Assembly: GCF_900142535.1 (NCBI RefSeq) | Contig: NZ_FRBE01000004.1 | Location: 124,001 to 188,000 of the forward strand | Direction of reading: 5' to 3' | Length of the DNA: 64,000 nt | Origin: Fibrobacter sp. UWEL | GTDB lineage: Bacteria; Fibrobacterota; Fibrobacteria; Fibrobacterales; Fibrobacteraceae | In this document: piece after piece, positions 1 through 11,000 of the stretch | Layout of the letters: each line of letters opens with the position of its first letter | Position numbering within the stretch: position 1 is the first letter of the stretch | Program-made: the position numbers and the translations under genes | Notes under the pieces: model-generated | Databases searched by the model: none | The model's input: the letters and a program-made list of their open reading frames with translations, nothing else | Told to the model about the DNA's origin: nothing

Positions 1-124
1 CGTAATAAGCCTCCTCAGAATCTTCGTCCCAATCTACATTGGGTTTGGTGGCCGAACTGCAAGAAGCCATCTGCATTGCCAACACAGATGGAATAATATA
101 AGCCAGTGTTTTTTTGATACTCAT
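1..124 (-). CDS. Lipoprotein, N-terminal part only (runs off the window)
   Basis: The reading frame starts at an ATG (complement of 122-124) preceded by an AGGAG about 8 bases upstream and is open to the window edge, giving 41 codons. The translation has a basic start, a hydrophobic stretch and then a lipobox-like MASC at the mature end, followed by a short acidic linker with DWDEDSEE. It is therefore an exported, probably lipid-anchored protein. Nothing of the functional domain is inside the window, so no role can be given. Confidence 0.7.
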   Translation of the reverse strand, partial: MSIKKTLAYIIPSVLAMQMASCSSATKPNVDWDEDSEEAYY

Positions 125-216
125 AGTGAAGACTCCTTTCGCTGAAATTTATATAGAGAAGAAAGGAGCTTTTATTTCAAGTTTTCACTCTTGTATTCCA
201 ACTCGGAACAGCTTTT

Positions 217-241
217 CGGGGTGTTTATTCCCGTTTTTTTT
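217..241 (+). terminator. Terminator-like hairpin in the leader before the first pilin gene
   Basis: A CGGG/CCCG stem with a 9-base loop is followed by eight T residues. No plus-strand gene lies upstream in the window, so it could end a short RNA started between 125 and 217, act as an attenuator for the pilin gene at 340, or be chance. The stem is only 4 bp. Confidence 0.3.
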
Positions 242-339
242 GCTACACAAATTGGATTGTTCTCTTTCTTAGATATATTTGTAGAGGATGTAATGAGAAG
301 ATGCCTTTGGCGTCGTTTTTTTCTTGTGTAGAGGTTTTT

Positions 340-1914
340 ATGCATAAAAATCATAAAACAGGATTTACTCTTGTTGAGCTCATGGTCGTTATTGTGATCA
401 TGGGTATTCTTGCTGGTGTTGCAATACCCAAATTAACGAACTCCGTTACAAAGGCCAAGGCAAGTGAAGTTGCCCCCGCCGCCAATACCTATATCAAGCT
501 GCAGAATGCCTATGTCATGGAAAAGAAGCGAATCGGTTCTTGGAGAAAAATTGGGTATACCAAACCCAAGTCAGACGTGTTTACGTACGATAAGGCTGAT
601 ATTAAGGTTGCAACGAATGTGTCTAATCTCGGTGAGTCCGGCTTAGTAGGTTGGAAAGCTACAAATAAAGCTCCCCTTGGTGGCTGCACCATCGATAATG
701 AATGGACCGTGACTATCCTGAATAAGGGGGCCGATAGTGATGGCAACATTCAGCTTGAATACAAGTCGGATGTTTCCTCTAGCGAATGTGCCGCAATCTC
801 CGGCGATTGGGGTGTCGTTGGCGGGAATACTCAGGTGGCTGCGTCTAGTAATGAACCGAAAACAGAATGGTCTGCTGTGTCTAGGTATGAACTTAATACT
901 AACGCTGATGGAACGTTTAATTTTGGAGGAGCCCTTTGGAATGGACAAAGTTCGCAGAACGATAAATCTAAAGATAAAAATTTTTCCACGGCATCGGGAA
1001 CCTATTATTTGAATTATGGTTTATTGGGCGCAGATGCAAAACAAACGTTACTCGGAGGAACTTCTTCAACGGTAAAGATTCTTTCTGCAGTAGACTTAAA
1101 GGGTGATGAAACTTTGGTGAAGGGCCATACGTACGAAGTTACGCAAACTCTGTACTATGGGTATGCTAAAGAAGATATCATTATGGCTAATACATATGGA
1201 TCTAGGAAGGTGTATTTTACTGCAACTTCAGCAACGGGCGGCGATTATTGCTATAAATTGGACGCTAATGGAAAGTGTTCCGGCACCAACAAAATTGATA
1301 TGAGTACGGACACGTCTAATTGGGTTGAAACTACTGAAGATGAAAAAGATGACCCTATGAAACAGACTTGGAACTATCCTTCCCCTTTGCTGAAGGATAC
1401 GATTGAAGTAACCAAGGATGGCTATACTTCTGAAGGAAAAATGACATTGGCAAAGGCTATTGTGAGTGGATGCTCTTCTGATAATGATGGCAAAGCAAAA
1501 AGTTTGGATAAGAATGATCAGGATGAAACAACGTTTAACAGCCTTTATAATGTGAGTGGTTATGTTAAGAATGACAATGTCGCTGCGGGAACTGATTTAA
1601 ATAACTGGCTCAAAGACGAAGTAGGTTCTTCTGCGAATACCAGTAGTGTTAAAATTTTGTCGGAATTGCACACTACTGAAAGTGTTGTGCCAGGCAATAT
1701 ATATGCTGCAACACAAAGTCTTTATTATGGAGATGCAAATGGAGTCCGCATTTATGGAACTAGAGTTGTATATGCCGTGATGACTCAGACCACGACAAAA
1801 GCAAACCCAAGAGTTCGATATTATTATGATTTAGCATGCAAACAAGAAATCACCTTGACAACTGATACTACTCATTGGGTTAAGTCATCTACCACAGAAA
1901 CCTCTTCCGATTAA
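340..1914 (+). CDS. Type IV pilin-like protein with a duplicated C-terminal extension
   Basis: Prepilin of 524 residues. The ATG at 340 is chosen over an in-frame ATG at 301 because it has GAGG just upstream and gives the short leader MHKNHKTG before the processing site, with the glutamate at +5 of the mature protein and a hydrophobic helix. Residues up to about 165 form a pilin core shared with the genes at 2027 and 13398: an IGSW..IGY motif, a VGW motif, two conserved cysteines and a closing DWG motif. After the core come two related segments, each with a VKILS..L motif, then TQ.LYYG, then a short YYY/CYKL strand and a TDT..W motif. Surface role in adhesion or twitching is inferred from the family. 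A rho-independent terminator follows. Confidence 0.85.
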   Translation: MHKNHKTGFTLVELMVVIVIMGILAGVAIPKLTNSVTKAKASEVAPAANTYIKLQNAYVMEKKRIGSWRKIGYTKPKSDVFTYDKADIKVATNVSNLGESGLVGWKATNKAPLGGCTIDNEWTVTILNKGADSDGNIQLEYKSDVSSSECAAISGDWGVVGGNTQVAASSNEPKTEWSAVSRYELNTNADGTFNFGGALWNGQSSQNDKSKDKNFSTASGTYYLNYGLLGADAKQTLLGGTSSTVKILSAVDLKGDETLVKGHTYEVTQTLYYGYAKEDIIMANTYGSRKVYFTATSATGGDYCYKLDANGKCSGTNKIDMSTDTSNWVETTEDEKDDPMKQTWNYPSPLLKDTIEVTKDGYTSEGKMTLAKAIVSGCSSDNDGKAKSLDKNDQDETTFNSLYNVSGYVKNDNVAAGTDLNNWLKDEVGSSANTSSVKILSELHTTESVVPGNIYAATQSLYYGDANGVRIYGTRVVYAVMTQTTTKANPRVRYYYDLACKQEITLTTDTTHWVKSSTTETSSD

Positions 1915-1960
1915 GTTCTCGTACCTGTCCTAGGACTCCTTATCCTTCTTCACTCAAATT

Positions 1961-2002
1961 AGAAAAGCCAGCCCCCTGCTAAGGGCTGTCTTTTCTGTTT
2001 TT
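1961..2002. terminator. Bidirectional rho-independent terminator between convergent pilin genes
   Basis: A long stem (AGAAAAG.CAGCCC pairing with GGGCTG.CTTTTCT, one internal mismatch) is followed by a T-rich run on the plus strand, with an A-rich run on its other side. It sits between the plus-strand pilin gene ending at 1914 and the minus-strand pilin gene ending at 2027, so it can serve both. Confidence 0.7.
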
Positions 2003-2026
2003 AATCTGATTAGCGTCCGCCGAAAT

Positions 2027-2509
2027 TTATTTCTCCCACAGTCCCCAGCCTTTGGTGAGTTCTTCGCAGGAACCAGAAGTCACGTTTGACTTGAAATAGA
2101 CTGAGGTTTTACTTTGGGCGATAATGGAGATAGTCCATTTATTGCCTGATTTGCAGTTGTCTAGTGCTATGGTGTTTTCGGCCTGCCAGCCAATAACGCC
2201 ATCACCTGCCAGATCCTTGGCAAAATCACTTTGCTTTATGGAATGTTTGATGACTCCGCCATCATTGTAGTTGAAATGATCCCCACTGCGAGGAGCGCTG
2301 TAACCGATTCGTTTCCAGGTCCCGATTTTCTGCTTTTCTGTCAGATATGCTTTTTGCAGGGTAATGTAAGTCATGGCTGCGGGGGCTAGCTCCGCAGCCT
2401 TGGCCTTGGATGTCTGTCCAAAAAATTTGGGTACTGCAATGGCTGACAGAATCCCCATAATGGCAATCACAACCATCAATTCAACGAGTGTAAATCCATT
2501 TGTTTTCAT
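2027..2509 (-). CDS. Type IV pilin-like protein, compact form
   Basis: Prepilin of 160 residues with leader MKTNG, processing before Phe, glutamate at +5, and a hydrophobic N-terminal helix. It contains only the pilin core found in the genes at 340 and 13398: IGTWKRIGY, a GVIGWQAEN motif, two cysteines and a terminal GWG. It is thus the minimal form of a three-member paralogous family in this locus. It is transcribed away from the minor pilin operon that starts at 2743. A major pilin or a pseudopilin is possible; the sequence does not decide between them. Confidence 0.85.
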   Translation of the reverse strand: MKTNGFTLVELMVVIAIMGILSAIAVPKFFGQTSKAKAAELAPAAMTYITLQKAYLTEKQKIGTWKRIGYSAPRSGDHFNYNDGGVIKHSIKQSDFAKDLAGDGVIGWQAENTIALDNCKSGNKWTISIIAQSKTSVYFKSNVTSGSCEELTKGWGLWEK

Positions 2510-2644
2510 GTTCTACCCGATTTTGGCATAAATAATACCTTTTTTACGAGACAATGCTCAAAGTATAATGTTGTTAATAAAAGTTTACGTTTGTGGGAAA
2601 TTTTGCAAATATTTGTGATATATAGCCCATACACCCCTTAAAAG

Positions 2645-2660
2645 TAAACTGATGTTTACG
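2645..2660. promoter_or_regulatory. Palindrome in the divergent pilin promoter region
   Basis: A perfect inverted repeat GTAAAC-TGAT-GTTTAC lies in the gap between the divergent pilin transcription units (2509 minus and 2743 plus). A half site with the same GTTTAC core occurs near 2584. It is operator-like in form; no regulator is known for it. Confidence 0.35.
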
Positions 2661-2742
2661 AACTGAAGATTATTTATATATATTGGTGTCGTATACTGTA
2701 TGGCGCTCCTCGGAGCGTTCCTTTTGCGTATGGAGTGAAAAT

Positions 2743-3270
2743 TTGACACGCGTGCAGAAAAAAGGTTTTACTTTGGTGGAACTCATGGTAGTAGTCATTA
2801 TCATGGGGATTCTCTCTGCTATGGGTGTAGCAGGGCTTCAGGGTGCTGTGGAAAATTCTCGAGTAGACGATGCCGCCAAGAACATAACCGCCTTCTTGGA
2901 ACGAACCGCCACCGAAGCAAACAGATTGTCTACCACCCTGTGCTTGAAAGTGGGGACTAATGACAGAAGGCTGTTTGTTTATAAAGGCAGTGATTGTAGC
3001 AAACTTGCTGCAGGTTCTCCGTCCTTGTACTCTATGGAATTGGATACTCCTCTAAAGTTTGTGACGTCATGCCCCGATTTTACGGACGAAAAAAATTGGC
3101 TGACCGGAACAAATGGCGTATTTAAACCCAGGTTTGGGCTTTCTGCAGCTCCTGTAACTGGAGTTGTTTGCGCTCAGTATGGAAGTACGAAACATTATGC
3201 GGTCGCATTGAAGACTAACGAAGTCAATAATATACAGGCTTATTCCTGTGACGAAGGTGATTGCGACTAG
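2743..3270 (+). CDS. Minor pilin, FimT/GspH-like
   Basis: First gene of the minor pilin operon, 175 residues. I choose the TTG at 2743 because GGAG lies 7 bases upstream and the result is a short leader MTRVQKKG before the processing site; an in-frame ATG at 2683 would give an untypical 27-residue leader. The mature start has the glutamate at +5 and the long hydrophobic helix. The following region (AAKNITAFLERTATEANR) resembles the FimT/GspH helix, and there are several cysteines in the beta domain. FimT-type minor pilins prime pilus assembly in the inner membrane. The next gene starts 17 bases downstream. Confidence 0.75.
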   Translation: MTRVQKKGFTLVELMVVVIIMGILSAMGVAGLQGAVENSRVDDAAKNITAFLERTATEANRLSTTLCLKVGTNDRRLFVYKGSDCSKLAAGSPSLYSMELDTPLKFVTSCPDFTDEKNWLTGTNGVFKPRFGLSAAPVTGVVCAQYGSTKHYAVALKTNEVNNIQAYSCDEGDCD

Positions 3271-3287
3271 CTGGGCAGGATGTGATT

Positions 3288-3776
3288 ATGTGGAGAAAGT
3301 TACTTAACATTTTTGGTCATCAGAGTGCGCTTAGGAACCGTGGCTTCGGTATTGTGGAAGTCATGGTTTCCATTGTTGTATTAGGATTCTTGTATCTGGC
3401 CCTGCTTCATCTCCAAACTAGTAATGATGAGGCTGTTCTGCGTATGCGAGGTCGTGATGGTGCGGTACAGATTGCTCAGGAAATTATGGACTCCTTAAAA
3501 GCGGTAGGTAGTGCAGCAATCTCCTCAAGTCCAACCGCTGCAACGACTATTCAGCTTGGGGAAAAAACTAGGGAATGGAAGAGATCTCTAGGTGGTAAAG
3601 TCATTATGAAGTATTCCCCCAAAGTGATTGTTGAAAAAACAAATGACTACGTTGCAGAAAGCAAGTCGAATTATGAAACATACCAGAATGTCTATGCAAA
3701 ACAGGTGACGGTTTCTGTTCAATGGACATTCAAAGGATCGACACAGTCCATCAACGTAGCAGGAGTTGTCCGATGA
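3288..3776 (+). CDS. Minor pilin, PilV-like
   Basis: Prepilin-like protein of 162 residues. The ATG at 3288 has AGGA upstream and gives a 21-residue leader ending in RNRG before the processing site, followed by FGIVEVM with the glutamate at +5 and a hydrophobic helix. Leader length and the GIVEVMVS pattern fit the PilV group of minor pilins. Its stop codon overlaps the start of the next gene (ATGA at 3773-3776), which implies translational coupling. The C-terminal half is beta-rich and not otherwise recognisable. Confidence 0.7.
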   Translation: MWRKLLNIFGHQSALRNRGFGIVEVMVSIVVLGFLYLALLHLQTSNDEAVLRMRGRDGAVQIAQEIMDSLKAVGSAAISSSPTAATTIQLGEKTREWKRSLGGKVIMKYSPKVIVEKTNDYVAESKSNYETYQNVYAKQVTVSVQWTFKGSTQSINVAGVVR

Positions 3777-5059
3777 ATAAGCGCGGTATGACATTGATGG
3801 AACTGATTGTGTACATGGCGATTGTGGGAATCGTCGTGGTGATTGCTGGTACTGCATTTACCAGTAGCACTAAGATGCGCATCAGAACTGAAAGCAAGCT
3901 TACGGCTCTTGCTGCTGCCGAAGAGGTGGCTGCAATTCTTAAGGAAGATGTTGCTCAGATGGGTGCAAAGAGTTCTATGGAATCCAGAACGATTACATCG
4001 GACTCCTTTTATGTATCTGAGGATGTTTTTATTGACCCTTCAAATTCGGATCGTTCTTCTTATGTGTTGAAGAAGAGCAGCGATGGTAAGGATTCTCTGT
4101 ATTTCAGAAAGATTCGTTTTGATGACAACGGTTCCTATGCTGCAGTTGAAGAAATCTCCTGGTATATCGATGGTGACGAATTGGTTAGAAGCTGCCAAAC
4201 TAGGAATAAAAAGACTGCTGCCGATGAAATGTGTCCCGAAAATAGTGCACTGGAAATGGTCATGGCTCAGGGGGTTGATAGTTTTAAAGTGGTTCCCGCT
4301 ATTCCCAGCGTCTTGGAGGCGAATTCTAGTGCTGGCGTCTTATTCCCTAGCGGGTCCGATCAAAGTTTGTTTAGGCTTGTTCCTCGCTATGACGGTTCTA
4401 CCTATTTCCGAACAACGATTGATCCGGAATCTGGTGGAAGTTCTGTAATGTTGAGCGGTTTCGTATCAAATTATGACTACGAAAATGAAACAGTCGAAAG
4501 TACAAAGAAAGTAAATGAAGTTTATGCAGCAGAAGTGGGGGGCACAGACGGCTCTTTTGGAGAGTTGTGTACGCAGATGACATTTGATGTTGGCATGACT
4601 TATCAAATCATTTTTGGAATATCCAAGACGTCCATTTATGATAAGTCACAAATGTTTATCCCTGGTAGGGACCATTTGGCGGTTGGCTTTAGAACGACTG
4701 CTGGGGCAAAAACTGTCATTAAGGATATGATGTTTTACCCGCCCATGTCTTCCGAAATGGATCTTGTGAAGCGAAAAATCAACTTTAATGTTTCCCAAAA
4801 GGTTGAAAAAGTTTGCCTAGTGTTTGACGTTGCCGCGTATTCACCGGCATTGTCTTCTGGTACGTTCAATATTTCCGGCTTGCAGGTGGTAAAAATTCCG
4901 GAAGGATTCTACACATTTGATGAAAGCCAAGTAAATAGCATTACTGCTGCTGATAAAAAGAATGTTAAGGCTTTTAGATTAGTTGTTTCCTTAAGAAAGA
5001 ATGACGAAGAAGGTCGAGTTTCTGTTGATGTTGCCGTTCCCAGTAATGGCGCAGAATAA
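3773..5059 (+). CDS. Minor pilin, PilW-like, enlarged
   Basis: Prepilin-like protein of 428 residues starting at the ATGA overlap with the previous gene, with AGGAG 7 bases upstream. The leader is MNKRG, followed by MTLMELIVYMAIVG with the glutamate at +5. In the FimT-PilV-PilW-PilX order this is the PilW/GspJ position. Its length is about twice that of usual PilW proteins. The extra part (about 200-370) contains GGTDGSFGELCTQM and a beta-rich segment like a carbohydrate-binding jelly roll, but I cannot assign it to a family. It ends 9 bases before the giant pilin. Confidence 0.7.
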   Translation: MNKRGMTLMELIVYMAIVGIVVVIAGTAFTSSTKMRIRTESKLTALAAAEEVAAILKEDVAQMGAKSSMESRTITSDSFYVSEDVFIDPSNSDRSSYVLKKSSDGKDSLYFRKIRFDDNGSYAAVEEISWYIDGDELVRSCQTRNKKTAADEMCPENSALEMVMAQGVDSFKVVPAIPSVLEANSSAGVLFPSGSDQSLFRLVPRYDGSTYFRTTIDPESGGSSVMLSGFVSNYDYENETVESTKKVNEVYAAEVGGTDGSFGELCTQMTFDVGMTYQIIFGISKTSIYDKSQMFIPGRDHLAVGFRTTAGAKTVIKDMMFYPPMSSEMDLVKRKINFNVSQKVEKVCLVFDVAAYSPALSSGTFNISGLQVVKIPEGFYTFDESQVNSITAADKKNVKAFRLVVSLRKNDEEGRVSVDVAVPSNGAE

Positions 5060-5068
5060 GGAGTGTTT

Positions 5069-8000
5069 ATGCATTTCTACAGTAAAAAAGGTGTATCTCT
5101 TTTAACCGTTTTGATGTTTATGCTTGTTGCAACGATTGCTGCAACGGCTACATACAAGTGGTTGTCCTCTGCGGATCGTTCCTCTGCAGGTCGTTTGCAT
5201 ATGCGTCAGGCGGAGTTTGCTGCCGATGCAGGTATTGCTTCTGCTAGAAACTGGATGACCTATCATGGTAGCGAAACTGGCGCCTTGATTCGTCAGTTCT
5301 TAAAAGATTCCCAAAAACGTCCCATATCTCTGGATCCCATGCTGAATCCGCTAGATAAAGATAATCAGCAGTTTAAGGTTTGGTTTGTGGGTGCCGATGT
5401 TGAAACCAATCCCTACACGGTAAAGATTCTTTCTGAAGGAACATCTTCTGATGGCTCCACCTTTAAGAAAGTTTCCATTTTGAATGTGAACGGCTTGTAT
5501 CGCGCGAAAGTGCCGAAAATGCCGAAAATGTCTAACTACGAAGAAGCCGTCTTTGCTGGTGCAACGGATGGTATTAGCCTGGATGTGAGCTCGGGCGTTA
5601 TTAACGGAAGCGCCACATTTAATACCGCGGTAGATGTTGATAAAAGATTGATTGTGGCCGGTAACTTGAATGTGAACAGCAGTACTAGGGTTAATGACTT
5701 GTTTGTCTATGGAGACTTGTTTACCTGTACGAATTTTGAAGTGACCAATGATACCTATGTTAAGGGCAAGATTTATTTTAACGGCCTCCATACTTATGGT
5801 GGTGATATTTATGCTGAAAATGGTGTAGACATGTCTGGTACAGGAGCTCCTGCTGGTGCTCAGTGTAATACTGGCTCAGGTGGAGGCATTACTGTTGCTG
5901 GTAACATGACTTCTAATGGCGACGTGATTACTCCTCGCCACAATGCTGGTACCAAGTACACCATAAATGGCAACCTGGTTATCAATAAAGGGGGAGTTCT
6001 TAATTTCCCGGATATCGCTACCTATAGCGGAGTTATGGGGGCTCAGCCTTATGAAGTGAAATTCCTGGGTAACGTGTATCTGTCGGGTGGTATCAACAAC
6101 GATGGTTTCCACTTGAGATATAAAGATGCTCCTAATTTTGTTTTAGGTTCTACAGGCAAATATGTTTATTCGGGTACGAAGATTTTTCGAGTTTCCAGCT
6201 CTGAAGGAAAGGTAGATGCAACGACTGACTATGTATCCTATTGGGATGCAAATGACGTGAAAACAATTACAGGTCATACGCTTACCTACAAATCTAAGGG
6301 TGGCAACACTGTAACTGGTGGTGAGGCTCTTGCCTCTAATACGTTCTGTAACAAGTCTAATTGTGCCCCTACTGATAATAATGGTGCTAATTTTTGGAAG
6401 AACAGTACTTTTTACAGTTGTAGCGGAACTGAAACGGTTAGTGGCACAAATGTGGGCACGAACTGTAATGTTGCTCGAAATGAAGTTTTCTTCCAGGTGA
6501 ACGGAAACTATGTGGCCTCCATTGATACTAATGGTTGGGGTGCAAACAGTATGAGTGACCTTCAGGAATCCATTGATGAAAGTTCCAGCGGCAATTGCGT
6601 TGGCCCCCATGTTGCTGAAGCACTGCAGTTTAATGAAAATCTGCTGACCAATGCCAAAATGCATTCTGCAGAGAAGAAGGGCGCTTGTGCAGGTGGGGAT
6701 TTTGAACCTCAATACTCCGCAAGTTTTTGGGAAACAGGTAACTCTATAGATAGATGGTCCCTGCTGGAAAAATGTTATGACGAAGCAAAAAAAGCGGGTG
6801 AACTTTATAATGACGAATGGCTTTTGATAAAATTTGATGGTAGCGATTACCAGTTCCAGAATACTGGTTCCGGAGTTACTTTAAGAAAGAAGTACATTAT
6901 TGTTTTTGAAAATGCAGGTACTTTCAATCTTCCTCCGACCAGTTCCGACGCTAGCGTGATGATGTACTGGAAGAAGGGTGGGGTTATTCAGATGACCGCC
7001 AATTCTGCATTTAGAAATTATTTCATCTATAGCCTTGGGGATGTTGAATATAATGGCGGTACCGGTAAGGGCATTACAGGCTCCCTTTATCTTGCAGATT
7101 GTCATAAGGTTAAAGCTGTTAATACCATTGTTTCGGATTTTAATTCTACACTGGCTTCTGCTCTTTCCGAAGCCTCGGTCCTTTGTGAGTATGATGGCAC
7201 AAAGAAGTGTACAAAGAGCTCTAGTGGTAGTGGGTCATCGGGTCCTGCAGATACGTTTACGGATGCTGATTTTGATTCTTACATTATCTCTGTGGCTCCG
7301 CAGTTACTGCTAACTACGAAGTCTGAATATAAAAGCCGTGAAGGGGAATTTAACGTAAACAATACGTCTACGATAAATCCTTCTATTCTGATTATGCCTC
7401 GCGTTCTTTATTTGCCTCGACTTCCTTCGGGAAGACTGTCGGATTACTATGACGTCTTGAATTTAAATGGTGCAACAGAAACAAAGATTGCAAGCAATGT
7501 TTCTTGTACTCCGGATGGACTTCCTACAGTTGATAAGTTTGCGGATACTTTAAGCAAGGGTGTTTATACTTGTACTTACTCAAGTTCTACCTATGGCGAT
7601 GCGACATTCTATGCGCTGGTAGATGGAAATACCGAAGATGTGAAACTGAATTTCGAAAAGGATTTCTACGAGGTTTCTTCTGAGGTTACGGAAGTTGACG
7701 TGAAACTTGACATTCCCGGTATATCTAATGCTCAGGAAGTTGCCATTGATATTTATATGTCTGCGCCTCCTTCTGGATGGACTGTAACCGGATTGACTCC
7801 TATTTCTACAAATAGTGATGGCTCTGCCGTTTATACCTTGAAAGTAACTCCTTCTGATACAAAGCGCAAAGACGTTCTCTTCCATGTGACGAAATCTGGG
7901 GATATGCCTGGCTCCTTGTACTTCCAGCTTATTCCTCCCTATAGCGGTTGTAAGCCGGGTGCAGTCAGTATTACCCGTGTGGCCACCTCAGGATCCGTTA

Positions 8001-11000
8001 ATGTTATTCGCCAGGATATTAGCGAATACTGTAATAAGTATTATGCCAACTGCCAGAGTGATGAAGGCTTTGGTAACAAGTATTATTCTGCTATTAATGC
8101 TCCCAATTGCGACGAATTCCTGACTAAGGACGGTGTCACTGATGTGTGGGCATATGCTAAGGGTACGAATTGTACTGCCGATGCAACGGATCCCAATACA
8201 TATTGGATTTGCAGTATGTATTCTTCTGTTACATTGAAGGAGAAAACGGGTAAGAGTGCACTTGTTGACAAATACTGTGAAGTATTTATTCCTCAATTGG
8301 ACAATCAGTTTGATCCTACTCAGGATAATGAAACGGGTTACGTGTATGGTTCCATTGTTCGTAAGACGAAGGCTTTGACGGTTACTCTTTCCAACACAGA
8401 TAATTCAGGGACGGGTATTTTGCTTAAAATGAATGCTAGTGGTGGAGATGAACCTGACCCTGATGCAGAGGTAAAGGAATGCCGTGGCAGCGGTAGCGTC
8501 TGCCAGTTCTTGGTGTACCCGGGTTATAAGTATTTCCTTATTCCAGAGGCAAAAGGCACGGATAATTTCTCCTACTTTAAGTGTACTGGTAAGGACTGTA
8601 CCGAAGAAAATGCTGTAAATGTGGGTAGGTATCCCATCCTTATTTCAGATAATAACTCTTTCTATGTTGCATTTAATGATAAGGATACCCATTGCTTCTA
8701 CGAAGACTTTACACCGACTGAGGGCAAGGAAGATTTCACCTCCTTCTGCGGTAATGGAGCTACTAGATGTATCGATACTTGTGCGGTTTCACAGGCAAGT
8801 GGTTCTTCTTGTGTGGTTACAAAGGGAAAACAGGCTGAATCGGGTAACGAAACCGCGGACTGGGTGATGGTTTATAATAACCGTCCTGCAACTTGTGCAA
8901 ATTGGGTGAAAACGGATGAATGTTTGGAGTATTATACGGTTTGGCCTCTTGAAAATACATGCAAACGTAAAAAGGAGTATTGCGCTTCTTCCAGCAAGGT
9001 GAATGGATCTACTCAGTTGGCTCCGCAAATTTCGAATAACTATTTGCATGCCAATACTGCTGCTTACGAGAATCCCGCCGTGTCAAATTCCACTCAGGCC
9101 GTTGTCTTGAGTACGAGAGATGCAGGTTTCAATGGTACCATGACCTCGTACTTTACAACGGATGCTAATCCCCGTCACAATTCTGGCTTTATCTTCCGTT
9201 CAAATGATGATGCTTCTGAGTATTATCAATTGAGCATCTATGGTAATGCTTCCTTATTGGGAACGATTGGTCGCGTGTCTAATTTGCTTTATGCAGAACT
9301 TTGCCTAGTACATGGTCAGGGTACTCGAGATAATACCAAGGATATTTGCGTTGAAAAACAGTTGGAAACGTCGTCCTATTCTATTGGTAGTTCCATTATT
9401 ATCTCCGAGAATACTTCCATGACCTTGATTCTTAAGGTGAAGGGAGCAAAGGTGGATGTGAACCTTGGCTTGGATCGCGTATTCTTGAAGGATGGGGAAA
9501 GAGGAATTTCCTTTGACCTTGCAAATGAATTTGGTGGGAAGACTTTGGCGGATGACCTTCATAATCGAGTTGGTATGAAAATGTATAACAGCTCTTTCCG
9601 AGTGTTTGACATCTCCTGGATGAGTGATACTTACTCGGGAATGTGCTATGCTGCACCTAAGCTGTTATGTTCCTTTAAGGCCAATTACCTTGGTGGTAAT
9701 GTCCCCGCTAATTCTGATGTTACACCTTGGGTCGCCTATTCTTCCTTTGTTGAAAGTGATTCAAAGTATGAAGGTTGCGATTTGAAGTACTACTACAATG
9801 GCTGCGACCTTGCTCAAAATTACACTTCCTTTACTTGGAACGACTGGAGCGGCTGGTACCAATATTTCGCTTGTGGTTATTATTCTAATGACGGCTCTTA
9901 TTGGGATGTGGGTTCTACGTTGAAGGATAAATACTATAACTTTACGGAAGAAGGCCCTCATGGGTTTGCTTTTACTCCGGTTGCAACGAACTACAATCCC
10001 AATCCCTTCCCTGGAATTAAGAAAGATGCCAAGGTGAAGATGGAATGTCCTAGCGGTACTACTCCGCCTAGTTCCATGTTGGATACTAAAACTTGCGGAG
10101 AGTTCCTGGTAGGTGAGCTGAAATTCTGCTCTGAAAATTATGACTTCCGTAAGAATGCATCTGGAGCTATGTATTGCGAGGCGAATGAAGATTGCAACAT
10201 CCTGGTGACGGGTGCTGGACTTGCTGATGGTGAAACCTCCGTGAATTTGAGAGATGCCTTTGTTTCTCTGGAGTTCAATAATTCAAGTGCCGCAGATATT
10301 TCTGTATCTTTAGTGGATAACTCCGGAAGGACCAGTAGCATCCGTAATACGGACGGATCTTCAATTACCATTACTGTTGAAGATGTGGCAAATACGGATT
10401 TGTTCGATCCTCAGACTATTACGGCTATTCGCGTAAGGGGTACGCAGGGCTTCTATGTCACTAGCGCTATTAGCAGCTGTCCCTATGCATTGGGTGTAAC
10501 CGGTTGTACAGTTACCTACAATGGTTCCTCTTGGAGTGTATCTGTATCTGCCGCTAATGCCACTAGTTGCGACATTACGCCTTCCGATGGTTTGGATCAT
10601 TTGGGGACTTCTGCAAAGAAGACCGATGTGGTTTGCAGTGAAGAAGGTAACTCGTATACATTCGAAGATGGTTCGCTCTTTGAAAATGTTAGTGAAGAAG
10701 GCAAGTTCTATTTTGAAGTTGTTGCCAAGGATGGAGAAAAGACTTCTGATCCTCGACGTTGTGCTTCCGAAGTAATTCAACCTTTAACAGTGAGCTGCAA
10801 GGCTTTGACTCAAAACACAGTGGAGCCGGGAATGGGAGTTCCATCCTTCGGCTTTACGCTTGGTAATTGCGGACAGTTGTCTTCTGGAAAATGCCCTTAT
10901 GAGGTTTCTTTGGATGGAGTGGCTGCTAGTGGATCCGCTGCAAATGACGCGTCGGCTACACGAGCTACAGCCCCCTTTGATGGATTGAATACTCCTGGCA

